A stretch of 64,000 bases of DNA from Paludibaculum fermentans (GTDB taxonomy: Bacteria > Acidobacteriota > Terriglobia > Bryobacterales > Bryobacteraceae), in contig NZ_CP063849.1 in NCBI RefSeq assembly GCF_015277775.1, positions 8,571,501 through 8,635,500 of the forward strand, given 5' to 3'. Below the pieces are notes generated by a model. The model searched no databases. It worked only from the letters and a program-made list of their open reading frames with translations, and was not told the DNA's origin. The position numbers and the translations under genes are program-made. Below, piece by piece: positions 1-8,510 of this stretch (position 1 is the first letter of the stretch; the number at the start of each line of letters is the position of its first letter).

Positions 1-945
1 CTGATGCTGGTGCTCGATTCCGGACAGCGCGGCATTGTGCTGGCCTGCGGAATTCTCGCTTACAGCCTCTTCATGATCTGGCAGGGCCGCAATCTGAACC
101 GGTGCTATTGGGCTGGCTTGCACGATCATGCACTTCTGAAAGTGAAGGTCCAGGAACTGGAGCAGGCGCGGCTGGAGGCGGAACGGGCGAACCGGGCCAA
201 GAGCGAGTTTCTGGCGAACATGAGCCATGAGCTGCGGACGCCGATGAACGGCATCCTCGGCATGACGGGGCTGACTCTGGATACCGAACTGACGGCCGAC
301 CAGCGCGACTATCTGGAGATGGTGCAGACTTCAGGGAATGCGCTGCTGCGGCTGCTGAACGAAGTGCTGGATCTTTCGAGGATTGAAGCGGGGCACCTCG
401 AACTCTTCGAGGATGCGTTCGAGCTGCCTGTCCTGGTGGATGAGGTCCGGCGGATGTTCGCGGTGCAGGCGCACCAGCGCGGCCTCGAGTTCCACTTCAA
501 GATCGGGCCTGACGTGCCGCGCATGCTCATCGGCGATGCGGGGCGGCTGCGCCAGGTGCTGATCAACCTGATCGGGAATGCCCTAAAGTTCACAGCCCAG
601 GGCGGGATCTTCGTTGATGTCGTGATGACGGATGCGGACGGGCAAACTGCCGCCGACGCCCTGACGGTTGAGTTTTCCGTAAGGGACACCGGCCTGGGGA
701 TTCCCCTCGAAATGCAGGATGCGGTCTTCCGCTCGTTCGTGCAGGTGGATGGCTCACTACGGCGGCAGCATGGCGGTGCGGGCCTTGGCCTGGCGATCTG
801 CTCGAAGCTCGTGGAACTGATGGGCGGGACCATTACGCTGGATTCCACCCCTCAAACGGGTTCAACGTTCCGATTCAGTGCGAAGCTCCGCCGGGTGGCC
901 AGCGGAGCGGCGGAAGCGTCCGTCCAGATGCCGATCTCCGCCTGA
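1..945 (+). CDS. sensor histidine kinase, 3' part (5' end outside window)
   Basis: C-terminal part of a membrane-anchored sensor kinase that autophosphorylates on histidine and passes phosphate to a response regulator. Counting from the ATG at 4: a hydrophobic segment at residues 9-27, a charged linker that looks coiled coil (45-68), a HisKA dimerisation domain with the H-box [12 protein letters not shown] (phospho-acceptor His about residue 75), and a HATPase_c domain with the N-box ([13 protein letters not shown]), G1 (DTGLGIP) and G2 (GGAGLGLAI). No receiver domain follows; the protein ends about 20 residues after the ATPase domain. The frame is open to the window edge, so more membrane or sensor sequence probably lies upstream. 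The partner regulator is not in view, and the next gene is on the opposite strand. Confidence 0.9.
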   Translation: MMLVLDSGQRGIVLACGILAYSLFMIWQGRNLNRCYWAGLHDHALLKVKVQELEQARLEAERANRAKSEFLANMSHELRTPMNGILGMTGLTLDTELTADQRDYLEMVQTSGNALLRLLNEVLDLSRIEAGHLELFEDAFELPVLVDEVRRMFAVQAHQRGLEFHFKIGPDVPRMLIGDAGRLRQVLINLIGNALKFTAQGGIFVDVVMTDADGQTAADALTVEFSVRDTGLGIPLEMQDAVFRSFVQVDGSLRRQHGGAGLGLAICSKLVELMGGTITLDSTPQTGSTFRFSAKLRRVASGAAEASVQMPISA

Positions 946-989
946 GTCGGCCCCACTTTGAAATCACCTCGCCAAGCGGGCGCGGGTGC

Positions 990-2198
990 TCACTTCGCCT
1001 CTGGCGGCGACGGAAGCGCGGCCGTACGCTGCGCCACGGGGGCCAGCGGCGGCAGACCATTCTCGGCGGCATTCAGATAGAACAGGGCCACGGCGCTGAC
1101 GTCCTGGCGCTGGTACATGTTCACCCAACTGTCCGCTGGCGCCGGATCCGCGGCGAGGATATAGCCGTCAGGCTTATCCATCAAGGGGACGAGTTCGCCG
1201 CCCACATCGATGCTCACCGGCCGGATGGCCGCGCCGCGTTCGAGCAACTTCACCACATTCGCCTTGCTGTCGCCGCCCATCTGCTGGAGTGTAACGCGCA
1301 GGCCGGTGTGGAAGTAGACGGGATCGGGCACATGGTAACGGTAGAACGCATACTGCCGGGTTTCCTTGTCACCGACGGTGCTGCCCATGAAGCGGGTCTG
1401 GTAGAGCCCCTGGCCCCAGCCGGTGCCGATGTAGTCCTCCGTGCCGGTTCCGGCGATGGTGGGCTGGGCCGTGTCGCCATCCAGGAACATCTTGACCTCG
1501 CCCTCGCCCCACCAGCCGGTGAGATCGGGAGCGGCGATCACGCCGACATGTGTGCCGAGGAAGCGGCCCTCGCCCTTCACCTGCGGCAGGATTTCGAAGT
1601 CGTGGCCGAGCTGCGTGGGCTGCTCGCGGCGCCAGATGGCGTGGAAGTAGAGAGCCTCCGGATCGGGTTTCGCCGTGGCGAGGAAATCGACGTCGTAGAA
1701 GAGATGCTTCACCAGGTGGCCCGATTCGTTGGTGAGTGTAATGCGGGCGCCGGTGCGGAACGGCATGGGTATATAGCAGTTGAACGAGCGGCCCTCGGGG
1801 TTGACGAAGAACTCATTCTCCAATTTGACGGCGCGGCCATGGATGGCTCCGAAGAAGTCTCCGAAGGGGACCGAGACGGCCGGGGTCTTGGCGCCATCCC
1901 AGTACATTTCCAGCTTCAGGGTGCGCAGCGTGGCGGGATCGCGATCGGAGATGGTGATCCAGATGCGGCGGACGCTGCCGCTGCCCTGGACGTCGAGCAG
2001 GGTCTTGGTTTCTCCGGCGGCCAGCGGCTGAAACGGCCGGCCTTTGGCGCCCTTGTTCTCGAGGCCGGCCTGACCCTTGGCCGCTTTGGGGTTTTCGAAG
2101 GTAGCCCAGCGCGTCTGAGCGGCGGGCTGCCTGCGATAGAGTTCCTGGGCCTGGCTGGTGAACGACAGGACGATCATTACGGCAGCAAGGGGTTTCAT
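990..2198 (-). CDS. secreted DUF2961 protein, probable GH172-type glycoside hydrolase
   Basis: Family of secreted bacterial proteins, founding members of which (GH172) act on alpha-D-fructosides or arabinofuranosides. I chose the ATG at 2198, which gives 402 residues beginning MKPLAAVMIVLSFTSQAQ, a clean signal peptide; the frame is open about 40 codons further upstream but that extension looks non-coding. Family hallmarks seen: RRIWITISDRDPATLR near the N terminus, a GWWGEGEVKMFLDGD stretch and the signature AGTGTEDYIGTGWGQ. The acidic residues in the last two are spaced about as expected for the catalytic pair, but I have not aligned them. It probably acts on plant or microbial polysaccharide side chains outside the cytoplasm. 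The substrate cannot be read from the sequence. Confidence 0.82.
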   Translation of the reverse strand: MKPLAAVMIVLSFTSQAQELYRRQPAAQTRWATFENPKAAKGQAGLENKGAKGRPFQPLAAGETKTLLDVQGSGSVRRIWITISDRDPATLRTLKLEMYWDGAKTPAVSVPFGDFFGAIHGRAVKLENEFFVNPEGRSFNCYIPMPFRTGARITLTNESGHLVKHLFYDVDFLATAKPDPEALYFHAIWRREQPTQLGHDFEILPQVKGEGRFLGTHVGVIAAPDLTGWWGEGEVKMFLDGDTAQPTIAGTGTEDYIGTGWGQGLYQTRFMGSTVGDKETRQYAFYRYHVPDPVYFHTGLRVTLQQMGGDSKANVVKLLERGAAIRPVSIDVGGELVPLMDKPDGYILAADPAPADSWVNMYQRQDVSAVALFYLNAAENGLPPLAPVAQRTAALPSPPEAK

Positions 2199-2299
2199 GC
2201 GAACGCAAGTGTACCACTGCTGTTTTGCAGGCGGCCAAGCAGGCAGCGTGACGCCGAAGTCCTGAATCGTCCGCCGCTTCCGGATAATCCTACGAGACT

Positions 2300-2698
2300 G
2301 TGACCCCTCGACCACTCCTGCACCTGGAAGGCGCCGCCGTGTTTGCGTTCAGCCTCTTCGCCTATCACTCGAATCACGGCAGTTGGAGCCTGTTCGCGCT
2401 GCTCTTTCTGGCACCCGATCTCTCGATGCTCGGCTATCTGGCCAACGCCCGGACCGGAGCCTCTGCCTACAATGCGTTCCACACCTATGTGGGTCCCCTG
2501 CTGCTGCTTTTGTACTCCATTGGGGCCGGCCGGCCCATGCTCTTGCCGTTGGCATTCATCTGGCTCGCGCATCTCGGCTTTGACCGGATGCTGGGTTACG
2601 GGCTGAAGTATCCGACTCACTTCAAGGACACGCACCTGAGCCCGGACCGGCACACATTCAACACGACCGTACTTCAGGCTGTGGCGAAGACGGAGTAG
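2300..2698 (+). CDS. DUF4260 small membrane protein
   Basis: 132-residue protein with a GTG start and several hydrophobic segments (about residues 10-22, 28-45, 62-75, 80-95). The sequence carries features typical of DUF4260: FLAPDLSMLGYLANARTGA, YNAFHTYVGP, and WLAHLGFDRMLGYGLKYP followed by FKDTHL. The function of the family is unknown; it is common as a single small inner-membrane protein in soil bacteria. It is divergent from the DUF2961 gene (about 100 bases between starts) and its 3' end overlaps the convergent acetyltransferase gene by 25 bases. Confidence 0.8.
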   Translation: MTPRPLLHLEGAAVFAFSLFAYHSNHGSWSLFALLFLAPDLSMLGYLANARTGASAYNAFHTYVGPLLLLLYSIGAGRPMLLPLAFIWLAHLGFDRMLGYGLKYPTHFKDTHLSPDRHTFNTTVLQAVAKTE

Positions 2699-3444
2699 CG
2701 GGTGGTGCGGCGGAAGCCGAGGCGGCGGTAGAGGTCGAGTCCGGCGGGGGAGGACTGCAGGACCAGTGGGCCGCGCACACCGCGCTGCCGCATGTCGGCG
2801 ACGGCGTGGCGCATGACGGCTTCCCCCATGCCGCGTCCGCGCCAGGAGGGCAAGGTGGCTACCGAGTAGATGCCCAGGGCTCCGGCGGCCTCGATGACGG
2901 CGGTGCTGGTGACGGCATAGCCGTCGAAGTAGCCGAGCCAGATCTCCAGCGGCGCATGCCAGGGCTCGCCCGATTCATAGATCCGCTGCGAAATGGCGGT
3001 GGGAATGTGGAAGCACTGCGAGACGACGCGGGAGAAGTCGGAGCGGGTGGTGCGATCCTCTACTTTGCGGTACTCCAGTGGGGGCAGTTCGCGACGTGGA
3101 GCGGGCATCTCGTCCGTCTCCATGCCCGGCGATTCGGCGATGCAGATGAGGCCGGCGTTCTCGAAGGTCTTCAGGACGCGGCGGGCCGTGCGGGCGCCGA
3201 GAAAGTCCTCGCAAACCCAGAATGACCACTGGCGCTGCTTCGCGGCGTAGTGCGCCTCGGCGATGCGGATGCGGCGCTCCATCTCGCCTTCCAGATCGGA
3301 GACGGGATCCGTCAGCAGGGCGATGTTGAAGACGGAGTAAGTCACGGGAGAGGTGATGAGTTTCACGCCTCCGCGCATCTCCCACGGACCGTAGAAAGAG
3401 AGAGAGGCGGACAGGTTGCCCGCGTTGCGTTCCCAGCCTCTCAT
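2674..3444 (-). CDS. GNAT family N-acetyltransferase
   Basis: 256-residue protein from the ATG at 3444. That start overlaps the priA stop as ATGA, so it is probably translationally coupled to priA; the longer frame upstream would run into priA and is rejected. The N-terminal half is divergent. The C-terminal GNAT fold (about residues 125-250) has the acetyl-CoA loop in SVATLPSWRGRGMGEAVMRH and the closing strand SPAGLDLYRRLGFR. It transfers an acyl group from acyl-CoA to an amine; the acceptor is unknown. The residue stretch AVTSTAVIEAAGALGIYSV is the usual beta4 strand preceding the CoA loop. The 3' end overlaps DUF4260. Confidence 0.85.
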   Translation of the reverse strand: MRGWERNAGNLSASLSFYGPWEMRGGVKLITSPVTYSVFNIALLTDPVSDLEGEMERRIRIAEAHYAAKQRQWSFWVCEDFLGARTARRVLKTFENAGLICIAESPGMETDEMPAPRRELPPLEYRKVEDRTTRSDFSRVVSQCFHIPTAISQRIYESGEPWHAPLEIWLGYFDGYAVTSTAVIEAAGALGIYSVATLPSWRGRGMGEAVMRHAVADMRQRGVRGPLVLQSSPAGLDLYRRLGFRRTTRYSVFATA

Positions 3445-5861
3445 AGAAGACTCATCGGGTCGACATCCACCACCAGCGCCGTGGCCGGCCACTTGTCGTC
3501 CAGGGCGTGCTGGCGCAGGCACTTCAACAGCTCATTCAGTTTGGGACGCGAGATGGCTTTGATCAAGGTCTGATAGCGGAATTCGTTCTTGAGGCGCGGG
3601 ACGGGCGCCTCGGCCGGGCCGAGCACCTTGATCCCCTCTTCCGGCATGCCCAGCAGGTTGGCGATCTGGCCGCTCATGCGCAGGGCGTCCTCCTGCTTCT
3701 CCGCGCGCACGACGATGTTGGCCATGGCGCAGAAGGGCGGGTAGCGCATGAGGCGGCGGAACTGCAGCTCCTTCTCATAGAACTTGCCGAAATCCTGTTC
3801 GGCGGCGCAGCGGATGGCGTAGTGATCCGGATTGATGGTCTGGATCAGGACCGTGCCGGGCAGCGAGTGGCGGCCGGCGCGGCCCGCGACCTGGGTGAGC
3901 AGTTGGAAGGCCCGTTCAGCGGAGCGGAAGTCGGGCATGGCCAGCCCGATATCGCCGGACACGACGCCCACGAGCGTGACGTTCGGGATGTCGTGGCCCT
4001 TGGCAATCATTTGCGTCCCGACGAGGATATCGTAATTGCCCTCCCGAAATCCGCCGAGGATTTGCTCATAACGATTTTTTCCGGTGACCGTATCGCGATC
4101 GAGGCGGGCAATGCGGGCGCGCGGCAGGTGGCGGTGGAGCTCGTCCTCGACCTTCTCACTGCCGCTGCCCAGAAAGTAGATGTGCTCGCTGCCGCAATGA
4201 GGGCAGACCTGCGGCACCCGCTGGGCGAAGTTGCAGTAGTGGCACAGCAGGCGGTTGTCGCGGCGATGGAAGGTGAGGGCGACGGCGCAGTTGACACACT
4301 GGACGCGTTCTCCGCACGAGCGGCAGGCGACCGAGGCCGAGAAGCCGCGCCGGTTCATCAGCAGCACCGTCTGCTCGCCGCTCTCGATCTTGGCGCCGAT
4401 GGCTTCGATCAGTTTGCGGGAGAAGAGGCCGTTCTGGCGGGTCTCCAGGAACTCCTCGCGCATGTCGATGAGTTCGACCGTGGGCATGGGGCGGTCGCCG
4501 ACGCGGACCGGCAGTTCCAGCAGGCGGCTCTTGCCGCGCTCGACGTTGTAGCGGCTCTCCAGGCTGGGCGTGGCGGAGCCGAGCACCACCACCGCCTTGG
4601 CTTCACGGGCGCGGACGATGGCGACGTCGCGGCCGTTGTAGCGCGGCGTCTCTTCCTGTTTGTAGCTCTGGTCGTGCTCTTCGTCGACGATAATCAGGCC
4701 CAGGTTGGCGACGGGGGCGAAGACGGCGGAACGGGTGCCGACCCCAACCTTGGCCAGGCCGCTGCGCAGGCGGCGCCACTGCTCGGCGCGTTCACTGTCG
4801 TTGAAGGCGGAGTGGAGGATGGCGACCTGGTCGCCGAAGCGCGAGTGGAACTGGCCCGCCATGGCGGGGGTGAGGGCAATTTCGGGGACCAGGAGGAGGG
4901 CTCCGCGGTCGAGCTGGAGGGCGGCCTCGATGGCGCTGAGGTAGACCTCGGTTTTGCCTGAGCCGGTGACGCCGCGCAGGAGGAACGTCTGGTAGTGGTG
5001 GGCGTCCAGCGCCTTGCGGATCTCGTCGTAGGCGGCCTGCTGCTCGGGGTTCAGGTCGTGGCGGGGCTTTGCCCAGGAGGTGTCGGCGGTGAGGGCCTCG
5101 GGCTTGAGAATCAACAGGTTGCGGCGAGCCATGGCGCGCGCAGCCTGGGAGGCGCCCTTGACCAGGAGCTCCAGTTCCTCCAGATTGTGGGTGCCGGGGT
5201 GGAGTTCGAGATAGGCGACGAGTTCGCGTTCCTGCTTGGTGAGTTTGACCTCGGCCGGGCGTCCCTGGAATTCGACACGCAGGCGGGCGGCGGGGGCGCG
5301 CATGGGGTCGCGTTCGGCCAGGTTCTGCTCGAGTTCGATCAGCCCTTTCTTCTCCAGGCTTTTCAGGAGCTTTTTGGCTCCGGGGAACTTGCGCTCGAGG
5401 GTGGTTTCCGAGAGGGCACGCTGTTCCAGCAGGCGCAAGAGGTCGACGGCGGTGTCGTTGCCGGGTTCGCCGATGAGGAGTTGCCGGATGACGGAGTGGC
5501 CTTTGTCGGTGAGGGCCCAGACGCGGGTGCGGCGGACCTCGCCGGTGAGCGGAGCCATGCTGCGCAGGACCTCGCCCAGGGGAGCGCAATAGTAGTCGGC
5601 TACCCACCGGCCGAGGGCCAGAAGTTTCTCTTCCAGAACGGGTTCCGCGTCGAGTAGGCGCAGGGCTTCCTTGGCGGTGACGGAGGGCGGATCGTTATGG
5701 GCGCGGAGGATCACGCCGGTGAGTTTGCGGGAGCCGAAGGGTACGATGATGCGGCACCCGGGCGCTACGCGATGGCGCAGCGTTTCGGGCAAACGATAGG
5801 TAAAAGGCCGATCGATAGGAACGGGCAGGCTGACGTCGATGTATTCAAAAAAGGTCGGCAC
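3441..5861 (-). CDS. priA: primosomal protein N' (replication restart helicase PriA)
   Basis: 806 residues, a little longer than Escherichia coli PriA (732). PriA is the 3'-5' superfamily 2 helicase that recognises stalled forks and reloads the replicative helicase. Domains: N-terminal 3'-DNA-binding domain (about 1-100, starting FFEYIDVSLPVPIDRPFTY), a winged-helix region, the helicase core with Walker [12 protein letters not shown], the DEEHD box and motif III GSATPSLES, a zinc-binding insertion with paired Cys motifs (CRSCGERVQCVNC ... CHYC ... CPHC), then the second RecA-like domain (GTQMIAKGHDIPNVTLVGV, QVAGRAGR) and C-terminal domain. All eight expected zinc cysteines appear present. 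It is followed in ATGA overlap by the GNAT gene. Confidence 0.97.
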   Translation of the reverse strand: MPTFFEYIDVSLPVPIDRPFTYRLPETLRHRVAPGCRIIVPFGSRKLTGVILRAHNDPPSVTAKEALRLLDAEPVLEEKLLALGRWVADYYCAPLGEVLRSMAPLTGEVRRTRVWALTDKGHSVIRQLLIGEPGNDTAVDLLRLLEQRALSETTLERKFPGAKKLLKSLEKKGLIELEQNLAERDPMRAPAARLRVEFQGRPAEVKLTKQERELVAYLELHPGTHNLEELELLVKGASQAARAMARRNLLILKPEALTADTSWAKPRHDLNPEQQAAYDEIRKALDAHHYQTFLLRGVTGSGKTEVYLSAIEAALQLDRGALLLVPEIALTPAMAGQFHSRFGDQVAILHSAFNDSERAEQWRRLRSGLAKVGVGTRSAVFAPVANLGLIIVDEEHDQSYKQEETPRYNGRDVAIVRAREAKAVVVLGSATPSLESRYNVERGKSRLLELPVRVGDRPMPTVELIDMREEFLETRQNGLFSRKLIEAIGAKIESGEQTVLLMNRRGFSASVACRSCGERVQCVNCAVALTFHRRDNRLLCHYCNFAQRVPQVCPHCGSEHIYFLGSGSEKVEDELHRHLPRARIARLDRDTVTGKNRYEQILGGFREGNYDILVGTQMIAKGHDIPNVTLVGVVSGDIGLAMPDFRSAERAFQLLTQVAGRAGRHSLPGTVLIQTINPDHYAIRCAAEQDFGKFYEKELQFRRLMRYPPFCAMANIVVRAEKQEDALRMSGQIANLLGMPEEGIKVLGPAEAPVPRLKNEFRYQTLIKAISRPKLNELLKCLRQHALDDKWPATALVVDVDPMSLL

Positions 5862-5914
5862 GCAGTAACCTTTGGCACGGGCAACGGCTCTTTCATTGTT
5901 GCAGGAGCTGTTCC

Positions 5915-6301
5915 ATGAAAACTTTCATCACTCTTTTTGTGTGTGTTCTGATGCTTGCGGGCGTTGCCCTGGCAGCCGCCATCGACGGCCAGTGGGTTTC
6001 CGAGCGCAAGATGAATCGTAATGGCGAAGAGATGACCATTACGCAAACGTTTGACCTGAAGTCCGACGGAGCCAAGCTGACGGGCAGCATCGCCATGAAG
6101 ATGGGCGACAACGAGCCCCGTACCAGCGAAATCAAGGACGGCAAGATCGACGGCAACAAGTTCTCGTTCACCGTGGTGATGACCACGCCGAACGGTGAGA
6201 TGAAGACGGCCTATGAGGGCACGGTCGAAGGCGACAGCCTGAAGGGCACCGCAGCGCGCGAAGGCGGCCAGGCTCGTCCGTTCGAAGCGAAGAAGAAGTA
6301 G
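5915..6301 (+). CDS. small secreted protein, lipocalin-like beta-rich, unknown function
   Basis: 128 residues starting MKTFITLFVCVLMLAGVALAAA, a clear signal peptide cleaved near residue 21. A ribosome binding site (GGAG about 10 bases upstream) supports the ATG. The mature part is a run of alternating polar and hydrophobic beta strands (DGQWVSERKM, GEEMTITQTFDLKSDG, LTGSIAMKMG, NKFSFTVVMTTPNGEMKTAYEGTV), the pattern of short single-domain proteins seen repeatedly in Acidobacteria, often annotated as hypothetical. It is divergent from priA with only 53 bases between starts and ends at a strong terminator. I do not recognise a specific function. Confidence 0.75.
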   Translation: MKTFITLFVCVLMLAGVALAAAIDGQWVSERKMNRNGEEMTITQTFDLKSDGAKLTGSIAMKMGDNEPRTSEIKDGKIDGNKFSFTVVMTTPNGEMKTAYEGTVEGDSLKGTAAREGGQARPFEAKKK

Positions 6302-6328
6302 TCCGGGCAGCGAAAGTTTCGCAAACAG

Positions 6329-6367
6329 AAGCGGCGCACCGGCCTGAGGGCTGGGGCGCCGCTTTTC
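6329..6367 (+). terminator. rho-independent terminator after the small secreted protein
   Basis: GC-rich hairpin: the arms AGCGGCGC and GGCGCCGCT pair, with an inner ACCGGCC/GGGCTGG stem around a short TGA loop, followed directly by TTTT and preceded by an A-rich stretch. It lies 28 bases after the stop of the secreted protein. Confidence 0.85.
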
Positions 6368-6492
6368 TGCGTTGGAGGGGCGAGTTGGCCGCACCAATCC
6401 ATGCCGGTTCTCCCGGTTCCGCCGTATTGCCCAGGGCGCATGAACCGGGGAAACAAACTGCCGCCGGATCCGCGGGGTGCTCCTGCCGCCCA

Positions 6493-7320
6493 CTATCGTT
6501 TTCGCTCTATTGCTCGTTTCTCTGCGGCTGCTGGTGGCTTGGCGGTCACGGCCTGAGATTCGACAGGGTTCACCACGAGGCGCAGCAGGCGATCCTGCTC
6601 CGCATATGCTGGGATATAGACTGGCCGGAACGTCTTCTTCAGGACTCCCGATGCGTCGTAGGCAGTCACCCGATAGTATCGATCCCGGGTCGTAGCCGCC
6701 TTGTCGGGATCGAAGAGTCTGGGGATCCCTCTGCTCTCGTCGTCGAAGTTGGATGGTTTGTTCCCGAATGGGAAGATCTCATCCCAGGGACCGCTGGCGG
6801 AATTCGATCGATATATACGCAGCCTTCGAATGCCGGTCTGCGTGATCGCGACGATAACCGAGTTGATGTTTCCATCATTTGAGCCGTCGAGATCGTTGTC
6901 CGAATTTATCTCTGTTGTGACGGACACCCAGAACGGGGCGGCCTTGGAGTCGAGTGGCGAAAGCGGCGGCGGCAGTTCGACGTGGGCCTGGAAATAGTAG
7001 ACGCCGATCTTGTCGATGGGGAGGGTCATTTGCAGCGTGTGGCTGCCGTCGTGCGCGGCAGCATCACCGTTCAGGCCATCGTCGTGCATGGCGCCGAGCG
7101 TGGAGAGGGTTTTGCCCGCTTCATCGGACAATCGAAGGACGACGGATCGAGGTGGTGACTCGGATTTGACCCGGGCCACGATTCTGGTGGATGCCCGGCC
7201 TGCGTTGCGAGGCGCGCTATCGGGGCTGATGGTAAGGTCCACACTCGCGGGCTGCCCTAAAAGGGAAACAGCCATCAAAAATATCGGTACGGAAAAGCGA
7301 GATAAAGCCACTGCGCGCAT
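6493..7320 (-). CDS. secreted protein of unknown function with calcium-type Asp loop
   Basis: 275 residues from the ATG at 7320 (the frame opens at a TTG nine codons upstream, but the ATG gives the better signal peptide, SRFSVPIFLMAVSLLGQ). The first half looks like an immunoglobulin-like domain with the phrase MHDDGLNGDAAAHDGSHT, commonly seen in secreted proteins carrying an X-type beta-sandwich. The middle carries an Asp/Asn-rich loop, NSDNDLDGSNDGNINSV, resembling calcium-binding loops. The second half (LRIYRSNSASGPWDEIF ... YYRVTAYDASG) resembles a fibronectin type III domain. No catalytic signature is visible. Likely extracellular or periplasmic; role unknown. Confidence 0.7.
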   Translation of the reverse strand: MRAVALSRFSVPIFLMAVSLLGQPASVDLTISPDSAPRNAGRASTRIVARVKSESPPRSVVLRLSDEAGKTLSTLGAMHDDGLNGDAAAHDGSHTLQMTLPIDKIGVYYFQAHVELPPPLSPLDSKAAPFWVSVTTEINSDNDLDGSNDGNINSVIVAITQTGIRRLRIYRSNSASGPWDEIFPFGNKPSNFDDESRGIPRLFDPDKAATTRDRYYRVTAYDASGVLKKTFRPVYIPAYAEQDRLLRLVVNPVESQAVTAKPPAAAEKRAIERKR

Positions 7321-7400
7321 CGTAGATAAAATTGTCACGTGCGTCAATGGTACGAAGCGTATACTCCGTGGTTTCGTGGGGGGGCGGGGAAGAACCTGCG

Positions 7401-8381
7401 CTATTCCCCGTGGATTTCCCGCACACTCTCTTCCAATTCCCGCGGATTGACCGTGGCCGTGCCCAGTTTGCCGACCGCGACTCCGCTGGCGTGGTTGGCC
7501 AGTTCGGCGGCTTCCGCGGGCGAGGCTCCGGCGGCGAGGCCCAGTGTGAAGACGGCGATGGCGGTGTCTCCGGCTCCGGAGACGTCGAAGACTTCGCGGG
7601 CCCGGGTGGGGGTGTGATAGACCGCTTCGCCCTGATGGAGCAGCAGCATGCCCTGCTCGCCCATGGTGAGCAGGACCATCTCCGTACCCCAGCGCCGCAG
7701 CAGTTCAGTTCCTGCCGCCTCCGGCTCCGCTTCGTCTCCTAACCCCGACGCCGCGCGGGCCTCCTTCAGGTTCGGCTTCACGGCTGTGACGCCCTGCCAC
7801 GGCAGCGGATTCTTCGGGCTGGGATCGACAGTGATGATCTTGCCCTTGGCAAGACGGCACAAGCCCTGGGCGACCTCGGGCGTGAGGAAGCCCTTGGCAT
7901 AGTCGGAGAGCAGCAGGGCGTCGCAGCGGCTGAGGGCGTCTTCCAGGCGGGCGAGCAGGTCGCGGGCCTGGCGTTCGTCGGGCTTGAGGCGCGATTCGCG
8001 GTCGATGCGGACCACCTGCTGATGGCGGGCGACGACGCGTGTTTTGACGATGGTGCGGCGGTTCGGGTCTTCCAGGATGCAGGTGGAGTCGATGCCGGCG
8101 TCGCGCAGGAGGCCGGTGAGGCGTTCGCCTGCGGGATCGGCTCCGGTGAGTCCGGCGACGCTGACGCCCGGGGTGAACTCGCGTAGGTTGCGGGCGACGT
8201 TGGCGGCTCCGCCGGCGTAAAAGGACTCGCCGGTGACCTCGACGACGGGCACGGGCGCCTCGGGCGAGATGCGGGCGACATTGCCCCAGACGAACTCATC
8301 CAGCATCAGGTCCCCGGCGACCAGGACCCGGAGATCCGCGAAACGGCGGATCAATTCATTAGCGCGGCGGGCGTTCAACAT
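7401..8381 (-). CDS. rfaE1: D-glycero-beta-D-manno-heptose-7-phosphate kinase (PfkB family)
   Basis: 326-residue kinase of the PfkB/ribokinase fold matching domain I of HldE: phosphorylates heptose-7-phosphate at C1 on the way to ADP-heptose for lipopolysaccharide core. Seen: the N-terminal VAGDLMLDEFVWGNVARISPEAP, the sugar-site motif YAGGAANVARNL, and the C-terminal ATP/catalytic motif DVSGAGDTAIAVF. The cytidylyl/adenylyltransferase domain of full-length HldE (about 475 residues) is absent, so it is the stand-alone kinase form. No LPS genes are adjacent. A 22-bp tandem repeat sits immediately upstream of its start. Confidence 0.9.
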   Translation of the reverse strand: MLNARRANELIRRFADLRVLVAGDLMLDEFVWGNVARISPEAPVPVVEVTGESFYAGGAANVARNLREFTPGVSVAGLTGADPAGERLTGLLRDAGIDSTCILEDPNRRTIVKTRVVARHQQVVRIDRESRLKPDERQARDLLARLEDALSRCDALLLSDYAKGFLTPEVAQGLCRLAKGKIITVDPSPKNPLPWQGVTAVKPNLKEARAASGLGDEAEPEAAGTELLRRWGTEMVLLTMGEQGMLLLHQGEAVYHTPTRAREVFDVSGAGDTAIAVFTLGLAAGASPAEAAELANHASGVAVGKLGTATVNPRELEESVREIHGE

Positions 8382-8389
8382 CCAGATTC

Positions 8390-8433
8390 CAGTATCCTAT
8401 GCAGGCAGAATCAGTATCCTATGCAGGCAGAAT
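8390..8433. repeat. two perfect tandem copies of a 22-bp unit
   Basis: Copy 1 is 8390-8411 and copy 2 is 8412-8433, identical in all 22 positions; each begins CAGTATCC and ends GGCAGAAT. A decayed third copy can be traced at about 8434-8455 (CAGTTGCTCTGCAGGCGG). It lies in the 129-base space between the divergent rfaE1 and polymerase-like genes, starting 9 bases from the rfaE1 ATG, so it would be within the rfaE1 leader or promoter. Confidence 0.95.
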
Positions 8434-8482
8434 CCAGTTGCTCTGCAGGCGGTGCACACGGGCCTTGCGCGGGCCCTGGTTT

Positions 8483-8500
8483 AGTGTAAGAATTTACACT
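8483..8500. promoter_or_regulatory. 18-bp palindrome, candidate operator
   Basis: AGTGTAA-GAAT-TTACACT, perfect 7-bp arms around a 4-base centre, ending 10 bases before the ATG of the polymerase-like gene. A weak candidate promoter overlaps it: TTGCGC at 8465-8470, 17 bases, then AAGAAT at 8488-8493 inside the palindrome. This is the position of a repressor site. It does not match a LexA box that I know, so the regulator is unnamed. Confidence 0.6.
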
Positions 8501-8510
8501 GAAAGCCAAC

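Noticed and set aside
3507-4961. A 484-residue plus-strand frame opposite priA
   Set aside because: Shadow of priA; the translation is Ala/Asp/Gly-rich and lacks any motif, while priA carries the helicase and zinc motifs.
5873-5879. TGGCACG resembling a sigma-54 -24 element upstream of the small secreted protein
   Set aside because: The -12 GC is at the wrong spacing (GG where TTGC should be), so it does not make a sigma-54 promoter.
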